A DNA stretch of 61,583 nt, taken from Paraperlucidibaca sp. (GTDB taxonomy: Bacteria > Pseudomonadota > Gammaproteobacteria > Pseudomonadales > Moraxellaceae). This document shows positions 39,771 through 49,254 of the stretch, piece by piece (position 1 is the stretch's first letter; each line of letters starts with the position of its first letter). Position numbers and translations under genes: made by a program. The DNA lies in the NCBI GenBank assembly GCA_018066805.1, contig JAGPVX010000017.1:1-61583 (forward strand), given 5' to 3'. The notes under the pieces were generated by a model. The model saw nothing but the letters and a program-made list of their open reading frames with translations. It searched no databases and was not told where the DNA came from.

Positions 39771-42047
39771 ATGTTAAGTCGGGAACTAGAACTGACCCTC
39801 AATGTGGCATTCCGTGAGGCAAGAGCAAAACGCCATGAGTTCATCACGGTGGAACATTTATTGCTGTCACTACTGGATAACGAGTCAGCAGTCGCTGCGC
39901 TACAAGCTTGCGGTGGCGAATCCGATGCCATGCGTCGTGAATTAACAACCTATATAGATGATGCAACGCCTGTGTTGCCAGAGCCCGATGGTGGGCGCGA
40001 GACACAACCTACGCTTGGCTTTCAGCGCGTTCTACAGCGCGCCGTGTTTCATGTACAGTCTTCCGGCAAGCGCCAAGTAGTCGGCGCTAATGTCTTGGTG
40101 GCGCTGTTCTCTGAGCAAGAATCGCATGCAGTGTATCTACTGAAGCAGCAAGGCATTGGCCGTCTAGATGTGGTGAATTACTTGTCACATGGAAGCTCAT
40201 CTCCAAATGAAGATGAGCCAAAAAGTAATGAGTCCTCTGAAGCAGAGGGTGGAGCTGAAGCCGTTGCCGATTCGGCATTGGTGAACTACACCGTTAATTT
40301 AAACGAGATGGCGAAAAAGGGCCGCATAGATCCGCTAGTTGGTCGCGAGCCAGAAATTGAGCGTGCGATTCAAGTGCTATGCCGTCGTCGCAAAAATAAT
40401 CCTATCTTGGTGGGTGAACCGGGCGTCGGCAAAACCGCCATCGCTGAAGGTCTGGCGTGGTTGATTGTCGAAGGTAAAGTGCCAGATGCTATTGCCGATG
40501 GCGTGGTGTATTCGCTGGATATCGGCGCTCTGCTGGCGGGCACAAAATACCGTGGCGATTTCGAAAAACGCTTTAAGGCTTTGATTAATGAGTTGATCGA
40601 TAAGCCCAGCGCCATTTTGTTTATCGATGAAATTCACACCATAATTGGTGCTGGCTCGGCTGGCGGCGGCGTGTTGGATGTTTCGAACCTGCTTAAGCCT
40701 GCGCTTTCTAACGGCACACTAAAGTGCATGGGATCAACAACTTACCAAGAGTATCGCAATCTATTCGAGAAGGACGGTGCGCTATCACGTCGCTTCCATA
40801 AGATCGATGTGGAAGAGCCCAGCGTTGATGAGACCTATCGCATTTTGCGTGGTCTGAAGTCGCGCTTTGAAGAGCATCACGGCGTGCGTTATCACGACAA
40901 AGCACTGCTCTCGGCCGCCACGCTTGCCGATCGCTATATTAATGAGCGCTTCCTGCCCGATAAAGCCATCGACTTAATCGACGAAGCTGGTGCTTTCCAG
41001 CGCCTGCAGCCGGTAAGCAAGCGCAAAAAAGTCATCACTGTTGCTGATATCGAAGAGATGGTGGCAAAAGTTGCGCGCATACCTGCAAAGGCTATTTCGT
41101 CTAATGACAAAGAAGCGCTGCGCAATCTTGAGCGTGATTTGAAAATGACGGTGTTTGGTCAAGATGCTGCCATTGATTCGCTAGCCGCCGCGATCAAATT
41201 GTCGCGCGCTGGCTTGAAGTCGCCCGAGAAACCAATTGGCAGCTTCTTGTTTTCTGGCCCAACGGGCGTTGGTAAAACCGAAGTCACGCGTCAATTGGCT
41301 CGCACGTTAGGCATTGAGTTGATACGTTTCGATATGTCCGAATATATGGAGCGTCACACCGTATCTCGCTTGATTGGTGCGCCACCAGGCTATGTTGGTT
41401 TTGACCAAGGTGGTTTGCTTACCGAAGCTGTGACCAAGCATCCGCATTGCGTATTGCTGCTTGATGAAATCGAAAAGGCGCATCCAGAGGTGTTTAACCT
41501 GCTGCTACAGGTTATGGATCACGGCACTCTGACAGATAACAATGGCCGCAAAGCTGACTTCCGTCATGTGGTGTTGGTTATGACGACTAACGCCGGTGCT
41601 GAACAAATCAGCCGCTCGAGCATGGGCTTTACGCATCAGGATCACAGTAGCGACGGTACTGAGGCGCTGAAGAAAACCTTCACCCCTGAGTTCCGTAACC
41701 GTCTCGATGGCATTATCGCGTTTTCTGCGCTCGATCCTTCGGTCATTGGCAGTGTGGTCGATAAGTTCTTGGTTGAGCTACAGGCTCAGCTCGACGACAA
41801 GCATGTGCTACTTGATGTCGATGAAGATGCACGTACGTGGTTGGCTGAGAAAGGCTATGACCGCTTGATGGGCGCGCGTCCGATGGCGCGTGTGCTGCAA
41901 GAGCACCTGAAGAAGCCGTTGGCCGAGATGATTCTTTTCGGCAAGCTTGCTGATAAAGGTGGGCGAGTTGCGGTGTCTGTTAAGGATGGAGCATTGGTGC
42001 TTGAGGCCGAGGTCGTTAGTAAGCGGGAGCTTGCTAAGACTGTTTAG
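39771..42047 (+). CDS. clpA: ClpA AAA+ unfoldase of the ClpAP protease
   Basis: ClpA unfolds substrates for ClpP. The 758-residue protein has the double-Clp N-domain (to about 150), a first AAA+ module with Walker A GEPGVGKT near 214 and a second with GPTGVGKT near 500. The ClpP-docking IGF-type loop would lie in the second module; a match is not obvious by eye. AGGAGAGGCAGG precedes the ATG. The gene ends 15 nt before the twin palindromes at 42062-42254. Confidence 0.97.
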   Translation: MLSRELELTLNVAFREARAKRHEFITVEHLLLSLLDNESAVAALQACGGESDAMRRELTTYIDDATPVLPEPDGGRETQPTLGFQRVLQRAVFHVQSSGKRQVVGANVLVALFSEQESHAVYLLKQQGIGRLDVVNYLSHGSSSPNEDEPKSNESSEAEGGAEAVADSALVNYTVNLNEMAKKGRIDPLVGREPEIERAIQVLCRRRKNNPILVGEPGVGKTAIAEGLAWLIVEGKVPDAIADGVVYSLDIGALLAGTKYRGDFEKRFKALINELIDKPSAILFIDEIHTIIGAGSAGGGVLDVSNLLKPALSNGTLKCMGSTTYQEYRNLFEKDGALSRRFHKIDVEEPSVDETYRILRGLKSRFEEHHGVRYHDKALLSAATLADRYINERFLPDKAIDLIDEAGAFQRLQPVSKRKKVITVADIEEMVAKVARIPAKAISSNDKEALRNLERDLKMTVFGQDAAIDSLAAAIKLSRAGLKSPEKPIGSFLFSGPTGVGKTEVTRQLARTLGIELIRFDMSEYMERHTVSRLIGAPPGYVGFDQGGLLTEAVTKHPHCVLLLDEIEKAHPEVFNLLLQVMDHGTLTDNNGRKADFRHVVLVMTTNAGAEQISRSSMGFTHQDHSSDGTEALKKTFTPEFRNRLDGIIAFSALDPSVIGSVVDKFLVELQAQLDDKHVLLDVDEDARTWLAEKGYDRLMGARPMARVLQEHLKKPLAEMILFGKLADKGGRVAVSVKDGALVLEAEVVSKRELAKTV

Positions 42048-42061
42048 GGGTGTTTTGGTTT

Positions 42062-42129
42062 GGGGTTGAGACCATGGGGTGGGTGAGCCACGCTGCGCTA
42101 TGCTTCACCCACCCCATGGTCTCAACCCC
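42062..42129. repeat. 68-bp perfect palindromic element, copy 1
   Basis: Arms 42062-42086 and 42105-42129 are perfectly complementary over 25 bp and enclose an 18-nt loop (GCCACGCTGCGCTATGCT). The loop and the inner six pairs (GGGTGA/TCACCC) recur, inverted, in copy 2 at 42187-42254 with one mismatch. The outer 19 pairs are unrelated to copy 2. It begins 15 nt after the clpA stop and probably also ends transcripts. Confidence 0.9.
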
Positions 42130-42135
42130 GCATTC

Positions 42136-42179
42136 GGAATCATCTGTGGCTTAGACCCTTGAGCCGCAGCCCAGATTCC
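42136..42179. repeat. Imperfect hairpin between the two palindromes
   Basis: GGAATC (42136-42141) pairs with GATTCC (42174-42179), and CTGTGGCT (42144-42151) with AGCCGCAG (42162-42169, one G-U pair), separated by a small internal loop. It has no sequence similarity to the flanking palindromes. Confidence 0.6.
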
Positions 42180-42186
42180 ACCCAAA

Positions 42187-42254
42187 GGTGCCGTGCCTGA
42201 GCACTGGGTGAAGCATAGCGAAGCGTGGCTCACCCAGTGCTCAGGCACGGCACC
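42187..42254. repeat. 68-bp perfect palindromic element, copy 2
   Basis: Arms 42187-42211 and 42230-42254 are perfectly complementary over 25 bp around the 18-nt loop AGCATAGCGAAGCGTGGC. The loop is the reverse complement of copy 1 except for one base. Total, arm and loop lengths are identical to copy 1, yet the outer 19 bp of the arms are unrelated. It lies 27 nt from the ppsR stop codon on the other strand. Confidence 0.9.
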
Positions 42255-42281
42255 GCTGTCAGTTAAAGACTAACGCTCAGC

Positions 42282-43106
42282 TCACAAAGACCGCCGCTTA
42301 AGCCCAACCGTCGCCATAATTCGAGTAGAAATCTCTTCAATCGACAAATGCGTCGCCTGAATAAACGGCACACCCTCACGGTTAAACATCGCCTCCACAG
42401 CGCGAACCTCTTTCTGACACTGGCTCAACGACGCATAGCTCGAATTTGCACGCCGCTCATTACGAATCGCAGACAAGCGCACCGGATCAATCGTTAAGCC
42501 GAAAATCTTATGCTTATGCTCGCGCAAGGAGCTAGGCAGGCGAAGATCATCAAAATCATCTTCGGTCAGCGGGTAGTTACCAACAAAAATCCCAAACTGC
42601 AAAGCCATATATAGCGACGTTGGCGTTTTGCCAGACCGTGATACGCCGACTAAAATAAGGTCCGCTTTATCGTAGTGTCGAGTGCGAGCGCCATCATCGT
42701 TATCGAGCGCGAAATGCACCGCATCGATGCGAATATTGTAGCTCTTGTTATCAATAATCGAATGCGACTTGCCGATTGCGTTAACTGCCTGAGTAGCAAG
42801 TTCGGTTTGTAATTTACCGACGAATGTTTCGAATACATCCATCATAAAGCCATCGGCACGCGCGATAACGTCACGGATATCTTTGTCGACGATGGTGTCG
42901 ATAATAATTGGGCGGTTTGCCGTGCCTTCTTGATTAGCTACGCGGTTGATTTCTTTTGCTACTGCCTCGGCTTTTTCAACGGTGTCGATATAGGGCAGGG
43001 TGCTCTCTTCAAACTCGACATTTTCAAACTGAGCAAGCAGGCTGTGACCTAAGGTTTCGGCTGTAATGCCGGTGCCATCGGAGACGAAAAATACAGTGCG
43101 CTTCAT
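42282..43106 (-). CDS. ppsR: PEP synthetase regulatory kinase/phosphorylase PpsR
   Basis: PpsR inactivates PEP synthetase by ADP-dependent phosphorylation of an active-site threonine and reactivates it by phosphorolysis. From ATG 43106 (274 aa) it begins [17 protein letters not shown] and carries the P-loop GVSRSGKT at 154-161. This ATG is chosen because GGGGAAAAAC precedes it; the in-frame ATG at 43118 would place that site inside the gene. It is divergent from its target ppsA. Confidence 0.95.
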   Translation of the reverse strand: MKRTVFFVSDGTGITAETLGHSLLAQFENVEFEESTLPYIDTVEKAEAVAKEINRVANQEGTANRPIIIDTIVDKDIRDVIARADGFMMDVFETFVGKLQTELATQAVNAIGKSHSIIDNKSYNIRIDAVHFALDNDDGARTRHYDKADLILVGVSRSGKTPTSLYMALQFGIFVGNYPLTEDDFDDLRLPSSLREHKHKIFGLTIDPVRLSAIRNERRANSSYASLSQCQKEVRAVEAMFNREGVPFIQATHLSIEEISTRIMATVGLKRRSL

Positions 43107-43126
43107 GTTTTTCCCCATTTATATTT

Positions 43127-43151
43127 AAAGTAAATAGATGATATTTACTTT
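43127..43151. promoter_or_regulatory. Palindromic operator-like site in the ppsR-ppsA gap
   Basis: AAAGTAAATA (43127-43136) and TATTTACTTT (43142-43151) form a perfect 10-bp inverted repeat with a 5-bp spacer, 20 nt upstream of the ppsR start. The A/T-rich symmetry suits a dimeric repressor site; an RNA hairpin in the leader is the alternative. The rest of this 292-nt gap holds no gene; a near-direct repeat TGCCTAAG[T/A]CT occurs near 43226-43248. Confidence 0.4.
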
Positions 43152-43398
43152 ATGAATGATGTGATCGCTCAGTTCGCGCTAACGCATTTCTAGTCTGCCA
43201 TGAAAAAAGACAATTAAAAACAACTGCCTAAGTCTATTGCCTAAGACTGTATTGAAGCCAATAAAAGCCTGCGACCTTGGTCGGAAAAGCCGACGAGGAA
43301 AACAGCAAAGGCGAAAAGCATAGAGTAGAATCAATTCACTCTGTCGCAGCGTGTGATCCACCGCGACGCGAATCCTCACCCCAACAGGGAGCATCACC

Positions 43399-45771
43399 GT
43401 GGCTAATCTTGTCATTCCGTTTCAGCAGTTAGGTAAACACGATGTCGACACCGTCGGCGGCAAAAACGCATCTTTAGGCGAAATGATCAGTAATCTGGCC
43501 AATGCCGGTGTTTCTGTTCCTGGTGGCTTTGCAACCACAGCGCAAGCGTATCGCGATTTTCTAGAACAAAGCGGTTTGAACAAACGAATTAACGATGTGC
43601 TCGACGCGCTTAATGTTGATGACGTAGTGGCCTTGGCTGTAGCAGGCAAGAAAATCCGTCAGTGGGTTGTTGAAACGCCATTGCTGCCAGCTTTAGAAGC
43701 TGAAGTTCGCCAGCACTTCGACGAACTGACCGGAGGCAATGAGCAAATGCCGGTAGCCGTCCGTTCGTCGGCAACCGCAGAAGACTTACCTGATGCCTCG
43801 TTTGCTGGCCAACAAGAAACCTTCCTCAATATTCGTGGTTTCGACAATGTGCTCGTTGCCATCAAAGAAGTGTTTGCTTCCTTATTTAATGACCGCGCGA
43901 TTGCTTACCGCGTTCACCAAGGCTTTGAGCACAAACTGGTGGCTTTGTCTGCCGGCATCCAGCGTATGGTGCGCTCGGAAATTGGTACCGCTGGCGTCTT
44001 GTTTACGCTAGATACCGAATCAGGCTTCCGTGATGTCGTATTTATCACTGCCTCTTACGGCCTGGGTGAAATGGTCGTGCAGGGCGCAGTAAATCCTGAC
44101 GAATTCTATGTGCACAAAAGCACATTGAATGCCGGTCGCCCAGCAGTGCTGCGTCGTAACTTGGGTACGAAAGCGCAAAAAATGATTTATGGCGACAGCG
44201 GTGCGGCTGGTCATTCCACGCAAATCGTTGATGTTGATAAAGCTGAACGTGCTGTTTTCGCCCTAAGCGATGCCGAAATCGAAGAGCTATCACGTCAAGC
44301 ACTGATCATTGAAAACCATTACGGTTCGCCAATGGACATCGAGTGGGCGAAAGACGGCGACGACGGCAAGCTTTACATCGTGCAGGCGCGCCCTGAGACC
44401 GTGAAAAGTCGCCAAAACGTCGGAACCATGGAGCGCTACCTGCTCAAGCAAAAAGGCAAAGTGCTGTGCGAGGGCCGCTCAATTGGTCAGCGTATTGGCT
44501 CTGGCGTTGTTCGCGTTGTGCGCTCGATCAAAGAGATGGACAAAGTGCAGCCCGGCGATGTCTTAGTGTCTGATATGACCGATCCTGATTGGGAGCCGGT
44601 AATGAAGCGCGCCAGCGCCATTATTACTAACCGCGGTGGCCGTACTTGCCACGCCGCTATCATTGCGCGCGAATTAGGTGTGCCGGCCATTGTTGGTTGC
44701 GGCAATGCCACTGACATCTTGAAAGATGGCATGGAAGTGACTGCATCATGTGCTGAAGGCGATACCGGCTTTATTTACGAAGGCTTGCTCGACTTCGAGA
44801 TTCAGAAAAACTCAATTGAATCGATGCCGAAACTGCCATTCAAAATCATGATGAACATCGGCAATCCCGATCGTGCATTCGATTTTGCTACTTTGCCTAA
44901 CGAAGGTATTGGCTTGGCGCGTCTTGAGTTCATCATCAACCGCATGATTGGTGTCCACCCGAAAGCACTGCTGAACTATGACACGTTGCCACGCGACATT
45001 AAGCAAGCTGTTGATCAACGCTGTGCCGGTTATGCATCACCAGTCGATTTCTATGTCGATAAACTGACTGAAGGTATTGCTACGCTAGCGGCGGCTTTCT
45101 ATCCGAAAAAAGTCATCGTGCGCATGTCGGACTTTAAGTCCAACGAATACGCCAACTTGATCGGCGGTAAGCTCTACGAGCCGGAAGAAGAAAACCCAAT
45201 GCTCGGCTTCCGTGGTGCCAGCCGCTACATCTCCGACAATTTCCGCGATTGCTTCGATCTTGAAGTGCGTGCGCTGAAAAAAGTTCGCGATGTCATGGGC
45301 TTAACCAACGTCGAAATCATGATTCCATTTGTTCGCACACCAACAGGTGCGGCGAAAGTTATCGAGCTGTTGGCTGCCAAAGGCCTCAAGCGCGGTGAGA
45401 ATGGCCTACGCATTATCATGATGTGTGAGCTACCCACCAACGCCATCATGGCCGATGAGTTCTTACAGCACTTCGATGGCTTCTCAATCGGCTCCAACGA
45501 TTTAACACAGCTAACGCTGGGTCTAGATCGTGACTCCGGTATCGTCTCGCATCTGTTTGATGAGCGTGACCCAGCAGTGAAGTTCTTGCTCTCGCGCGCC
45601 ATTAAGGCTTGTCATGATGCCGGCAAATACATCGGTATTTGTGGCCAAGGCCCATCAGACCACCCCGACTTTGCACAATGGTTGATGGAGCAGGGCATTG
45701 ATTCGGTGTCGTTGAACCCAGACTCAGTGCTAGCAACGTGGTTCTACTTATCGGAAAATCACGGTAAGTAA
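43399..45771 (+). CDS. ppsA: Phosphoenolpyruvate synthase
   Basis: PpsA converts pyruvate and ATP to PEP, AMP and phosphate in gluconeogenesis. The 790-residue protein has the ATP-grasp domain ([20 protein letters not shown]), the phosphohistidine swivel domain with [14 protein letters not shown] (catalytic His418, PpsR target Thr416) and the PEP-binding barrel ending [14 protein letters not shown] at 43399 is preceded by AGGGAGC. Its regulator ppsR is divergent upstream. Confidence 0.97.
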   Translation: MANLVIPFQQLGKHDVDTVGGKNASLGEMISNLANAGVSVPGGFATTAQAYRDFLEQSGLNKRINDVLDALNVDDVVALAVAGKKIRQWVVETPLLPALEAEVRQHFDELTGGNEQMPVAVRSSATAEDLPDASFAGQQETFLNIRGFDNVLVAIKEVFASLFNDRAIAYRVHQGFEHKLVALSAGIQRMVRSEIGTAGVLFTLDTESGFRDVVFITASYGLGEMVVQGAVNPDEFYVHKSTLNAGRPAVLRRNLGTKAQKMIYGDSGAAGHSTQIVDVDKAERAVFALSDAEIEELSRQALIIENHYGSPMDIEWAKDGDDGKLYIVQARPETVKSRQNVGTMERYLLKQKGKVLCEGRSIGQRIGSGVVRVVRSIKEMDKVQPGDVLVSDMTDPDWEPVMKRASAIITNRGGRTCHAAIIARELGVPAIVGCGNATDILKDGMEVTASCAEGDTGFIYEGLLDFEIQKNSIESMPKLPFKIMMNIGNPDRAFDFATLPNEGIGLARLEFIINRMIGVHPKALLNYDTLPRDIKQAVDQRCAGYASPVDFYVDKLTEGIATLAAAFYPKKVIVRMSDFKSNEYANLIGGKLYEPEEENPMLGFRGASRYISDNFRDCFDLEVRALKKVRDVMGLTNVEIMIPFVRTPTGAAKVIELLAAKGLKRGENGLRIIMMCELPTNAIMADEFLQHFDGFSIGSNDLTQLTLGLDRDSGIVSHLFDERDPAVKFLLSRAIKACHDAGKYIGICGQGPSDHPDFAQWLMEQGIDSVSLNPDSVLATWFYLSENHGK

Positions 45772-45800
45772 TTTGCCGTAGTTTCTGATGCGTACAGCAT

Positions 45801-45824
45801 GAAAGGCGGGGTAACCCGCCTTTC
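45801..45824 (+). terminator. Probable terminator of ppsA
   Basis: GAAAGGCGGG (45801-45810) pairs with CCCGCCTTTC (45815-45824) over loop GTAA, 29 nt after the ppsA stop. The T run is only partial and lies inside the stem. Confidence 0.55.
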
Positions 45825-45864
45825 GGCTATCTACTGTTTGATTAGTGTTGGGTGAGCCTGAGCC

Positions 45865-46263
45865 ATGACTTATGTTGTGCTAGAAAAACTCATGTATTTA
45901 GACGATGGCTATCGCGGAGAGTTCTCGGTCGATGGCGTGCCGTTATTACTGATTCAGGAAAATGGTCAGCGTTATTTAGTGCGCAACCAATGCCCACATC
46001 GGCAAGCAGAGCTAAGGTCGGCGAATATTGCTCAAGCCGATGGCGAGAGAAACTTAAGCCTACGCTGTGTGAAGCATGGTTGGCGTTTCGATGTGGTTAC
46101 TGGGGAGTGCAAAATGCCAGGTCCTGGGCCTTGCCTAAGTCGTTACGCCTTAGTGCTCGAGGGCGCGACTATTGGGGTGCTGACGCCACTTGAGGCACTA
46201 CCTGCGCATACAGCCGCTGATAACGACTCATTACGCGAGCCACATAATCTTTGGTCTCGCTAA
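45865..46263 (+). CDS. Rieske [2Fe-2S] ferredoxin-like protein
   Basis: The 132-residue protein has one Rieske domain with cluster ligands Cys43-x-His45 (NQCPHRQAEL) and Cys68-x2-His71 (LRCVKHGWRFD). It is small enough to be a stand-alone electron carrier; its partner oxygenase or reductase is not in view. The last 31 codons run into the convergent SLT gene (95-bp overlap), and the tail after about residue 108 looks non-conserved. The partner and pathway are unknown. Confidence 0.88.
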   Translation: MTYVVLEKLMYLDDGYRGEFSVDGVPLLLIQENGQRYLVRNQCPHRQAELRSANIAQADGERNLSLRCVKHGWRFDVVTGECKMPGPGPCLSRYALVLEGATIGVLTPLEALPAHTAADNDSLREPHNLWSR

Positions 46264-46894
46264 ACGGCGGAATGCCACCATAGCGATCAACATTGCCTTG
46301 GCCCGCGTTATAGGCGGCTAGGGCGATTTTCACGTCTTTATATCGGTTCAGCAGATAGCGTAAATGTTTGCTGCCGGCCTCAATATTTTGTTCAGGATCC
46401 CAGACATTGGCTACGCGATACTGGTCGGCGGTGGCAGGCATCAGTTGCATTAATCCTTGCGCACCAGGGCCAGAGCGCGCATTAGGGTTAAAGCCCGATT
46501 CAGTATGTATCACTGCCTTTACCAGGCCAAAGTCGAGATTATGCTTAGCCGCTGCGGCAGCAATGACGGCATCAAACGCATGTTTATTTTTGCTGGCACT
46601 GGGGCGCACGGAGGTCTCATCTGTTCCCCAGTTGCCATAGCGATGGACATTGGTGTCGGCATACCAGGTTACTTTAATTAGCCTTTGATAACGCTTATCG
46701 GCTGCCTGCAATGGCTTTTTACCACCGGCAGCGACTTGGTTGGTTAGCAGCATATTGCCGTTGGCATCTTGAAAGCGATAGAGCTTTTCGGCCTGAACTG
46801 GTGTTGCGCACAGGCAGCAAGCCATCAAAGCTAGGGCGCCACGACGGCTCGCGCAAAGGCGCTGTCGGCGATAAATGGCGGGCAATGATGGCAT
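46169..46894 (-). CDS. Periplasmic lytic transglycosylase with DUF4124 and SLT domains
   Basis: The protein (241 aa) has a basic, hydrophobic signal region ending CATPVQA near 35, a DUF4124-like segment (EKLYRFQDANGNMLLTNQ) and a C-terminal SLT/GH23 domain. The SLT domain has catalytic Glu132 (VIHTESGFNPNA), GAQGLMQLMP and the closing AAYNAGQGNVDRYGGIPPF. It should cleave peptidoglycan in the periplasm. Its 3' end overlaps the convergent Rieske gene by 95 bp; the SLT domain is complete before the overlap ends. Confidence 0.9.
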   Translation of the reverse strand: MPSLPAIYRRQRLCASRRGALALMACCLCATPVQAEKLYRFQDANGNMLLTNQVAAGGKKPLQAADKRYQRLIKVTWYADTNVHRYGNWGTDETSVRPSASKNKHAFDAVIAAAAAKHNLDFGLVKAVIHTESGFNPNARSGPGAQGLMQLMPATADQYRVANVWDPEQNIEAGSKHLRYLLNRYKDVKIALAAYNAGQGNVDRYGGIPPFSETKDYVARVMSRYQRLYAQVVPQVASAPQ

Positions 46895-46969
46895 GAGGTC
46901 CTCGGCTAGTGCTGACGGCGGCGGCGCTTGCGGGTAGAGTCGCGCAGTGTAGGTCTTAAGGATAGTGCT

Positions 46970-47635
46970 ATGTCGGGTATTTTGTTAGCAGGCGCCAGTG
47001 GTTTTATTGGTGAAAAATTAATTCGTCTATTAGAGCAAGCGCCATCACGGCCTAAGCTGATGAGCGTTGGTCGGCGACCGCTGCCTTTTTTGAAGCCAAA
47101 GTCGCGCGTGCAAGAACATATTGCTAACTTCAATTCGCTTGAAGGCTGGATGACCACGTGGCAGGCCGAAACAGCCGTGTGCTGTCTTGGCACCACCATC
47201 AAAACCGCAGGCAGCCAAGCGGCATTTCGCGCAGTCGATTACGATGCCGTGATCGCATTTGCGCGTTTAGCCAAACGCATCGGCGTGCAGCACTTTATTG
47301 TAGTCAGCGCAGTCGGCGCCTCGACAAGTTCGGCGTCGTTTTATTCGCGTGTGAAAGGTGAGATGGAAGCGGCATTGCAAGCGATGGATTTTTCCACGCT
47401 GAGCATTGTGCAGCCGTCACTTTTGCTCGGAGAGCGCGCCGAGCAGCGCCTTGGCGAGCGTATTGGTCAGGTCGTATCTATGCCTTTAGCGCCTTTGCTG
47501 ATAGGGCCTTTATCATCTTATCGGCCAATTCACGGCGCTGATGTGGCGAAAGCCATGGTGACCTTAGCATTAGGACCGATGCCTAAGTATGGCGTTGAGC
47601 GTTTACACTATAACGACTTGATGGCTTTGAACTAA
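46970..47635 (+). CDS. NAD(P)-binding Rossmann-fold oxidoreductase, YbjT/HTATIP2-like
   Basis: The 221-residue protein starts [20 protein letters not shown] with the GASGFIG dinucleotide motif of atypical short-chain dehydrogenases. It continues with [27 protein letters not shown] and [12 protein letters not shown], typical of the HTATIP2/NmrA-like group. AAGGA lies upstream of ATG 46970; an in-frame ORF from 46928 has no support. The substrate is unknown. rraA follows 13 nt downstream. Confidence 0.88.
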   Translation: MSGILLAGASGFIGEKLIRLLEQAPSRPKLMSVGRRPLPFLKPKSRVQEHIANFNSLEGWMTTWQAETAVCCLGTTIKTAGSQAAFRAVDYDAVIAFARLAKRIGVQHFIVVSAVGASTSSASFYSRVKGEMEAALQAMDFSTLSIVQPSLLLGERAEQRLGERIGQVVSMPLAPLLIGPLSSYRPIHGADVAKAMVTLALGPMPKYGVERLHYNDLMALN

Positions 47636-47648
47636 ACAGGAGCGAACG

Positions 47649-48128
47649 ATGTCTTTTGTAACTTGCGATTTATGTGATGACCACGCCGATGTCGTGCGTG
47701 TTTGCGAGCCGATGTTTTCTAACTTTGGCGGCTCGTTAGCTTTCGGCGGCGCCATGGTTACGGTGAAATGTTTCGAAGACAATTCGCGCGTTAAAGAACT
47801 GCTGGCAACTCCTGGCGATGGCCGTGTGTTAGTGGTTGATGGCGGCGGATCGCTGCGCTGTGCCTTACTTGGCGACATGATTGCCGAGAGCGCTGTAAAT
47901 CAAGGTTGGGCTGGCGTTATCGTTTATGGCTGCATTCGCGATGTCGATGCCATCGCTGAGCTGGAGCTGGGCGTGCAGGCGCTAGCATCGATTCCGCTTA
48001 AAAGTGTGCGCAAAGGCGTCGGTGAAGTCGATGTGCCAGTGACCTTTGGTGGCATCACCTTCCGTCCTGGCGAATATGTCTATGCCGACAACAACGGTGT
48101 CATCACCGCACCGCACGCATTGATCTAG
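47649..48128 (+). CDS. rraA: RraA-family regulator of RNase E activity
   Basis: RraA-type proteins form ring trimers that bind RNase E and dampen RNA decay; some family members are aldolases or cyclases. The 159-residue protein shows [20 protein letters not shown] and [20 protein letters not shown], the central family motifs. AGGAGCGAACG precedes the ATG. Its TAG stop abuts the stop of the convergent corA gene without any intergenic base. Confidence 0.93.
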   Translation: MSFVTCDLCDDHADVVRVCEPMFSNFGGSLAFGGAMVTVKCFEDNSRVKELLATPGDGRVLVVDGGGSLRCALLGDMIAESAVNQGWAGVIVYGCIRDVDAIAELELGVQALASIPLKSVRKGVGEVDVPVTFGGITFRPGEYVYADNNGVITAPHALI

Positions 48129-49109
48129 CTACATCCAACCCGCTCGTCGCAATGTACTGTGCAGTTTCAGGCAGGCGAGCGTGGTTAAAACAACCACGGC
48201 TGGATAGGCGTAGGGCAAGCTTAGCTCCGGCATAAACTTGAAGTTCATGCCATAAATACTGGTGACTAAAGTGGGCAGTGCCAGTAGCGCAGCCCATCCT
48301 GCAAGCTTCTTTACAACCTCGTTCTGCTTAACGGTAACCAGCGATAAATTCACTTGAATGGCCGAACTCAGCAGCTCGTTAAGCGCATCGATAGCTTCAT
48401 TAATGCGGGTGCAATGGTCGGCAATATCGCGAAAATAAGGGCGAATGGCTGGGTGCACGAGATTATCTGTAGCGTGGCTTAATTCCTGTGCGATATCTTG
48501 CATAGGCGATGAGGCTAAACGCAGCGTAATGAGCTCACGCTTGAGTATATAGAGCCGTTTAATGGTGCCGCGTTTGTAATGCGGTAAGAAAATATCAGCT
48601 TCAAGCTGGTGCAACGTCTGCTTAAAGTCTTCCACGATGGGCACGTAGTTATCAACGATAAAATCCAGCACGGCGTATAGCGGATAGCTTGGGCCGTGCG
48701 CTAACTGCTGTGGGCGCGCTTCAACGCGCTGGCGCATGGTGGCGTAGGAGTGTGAGGGGCCGTGACGTACGCTAATGATAAAGCGCTCGCCTATAAATAA
48801 ATGCGTTTCGCCAAACACAATCCGTGAGCCTTCGCGCTCAGCGGTATGCACGACGACAAAGCGTTGTGTGCCATAGGCTTCTATTTTCGGGCGCTGATGG
48901 GCTCTTAGTGCATCCTCTACAGCCAACTCGTGTAAATCAAACTGGTTTTGCAGCAGCGTTAATGTGTCGGCATCGGGCTCGTGTAGGCCAATCCATAAAA
49001 ATGCTTGCGGATTGGCGGCGAGAAAGTCCCGTGACTTGGCCAGCTCAACGCGTTCGATTTGCTTGCCAGTATTATCGTAGGCAATGGAGTTGATGATGCC
49101 GTTGGGCAT
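48129..49109 (-). CDS. corA: CorA-family magnesium/cobalt transporter
   Basis: CorA forms a homopentameric divalent-cation channel. The 326-residue protein has a large cytoplasmic N-terminal domain and two C-terminal membrane helices, with the signature YGMNF at the end of the first. The loop after it (KFMPELSLP) is periplasmic. AGAGG precedes the ATG. The other CorA-superfamily choice (ZntB) is less likely but cannot be excluded by eye. Confidence 0.93.
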   Translation of the reverse strand: MPNGIINSIAYDNTGKQIERVELAKSRDFLAANPQAFLWIGLHEPDADTLTLLQNQFDLHELAVEDALRAHQRPKIEAYGTQRFVVVHTAEREGSRIVFGETHLFIGERFIISVRHGPSHSYATMRQRVEARPQQLAHGPSYPLYAVLDFIVDNYVPIVEDFKQTLHQLEADIFLPHYKRGTIKRLYILKRELITLRLASSPMQDIAQELSHATDNLVHPAIRPYFRDIADHCTRINEAIDALNELLSSAIQVNLSLVTVKQNEVVKKLAGWAALLALPTLVTSIYGMNFKFMPELSLPYAYPAVVVLTTLACLKLHSTLRRAGWM

Positions 49110-49205
49110 GGGCTACCTCTGTTTTTATTTTTAGCGAACCAAGGCTGATGGCAGCGAGAAAGTTATTGATCTAGAGCATGCCATGATTTTTTCATATGCC
49201 ATATA

Positions 49206-49236
49206 AAAACAAACCCGCACTAGGCGGGTTTGTTTT
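49206..49236 (-). terminator. Terminator of mdh (reads on minus strand)
   Basis: AAAACAAACCCGC (49206-49218) pairs with GCGGGTTTGTTTT (49224-49236) over a 5-nt loop. On the minus strand the stem is followed by a T-rich tract, 19 nt after the mdh stop codon. Confidence 0.9.
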
Positions 49237-49254
49237 CAACGCAGGAGCGATTGC

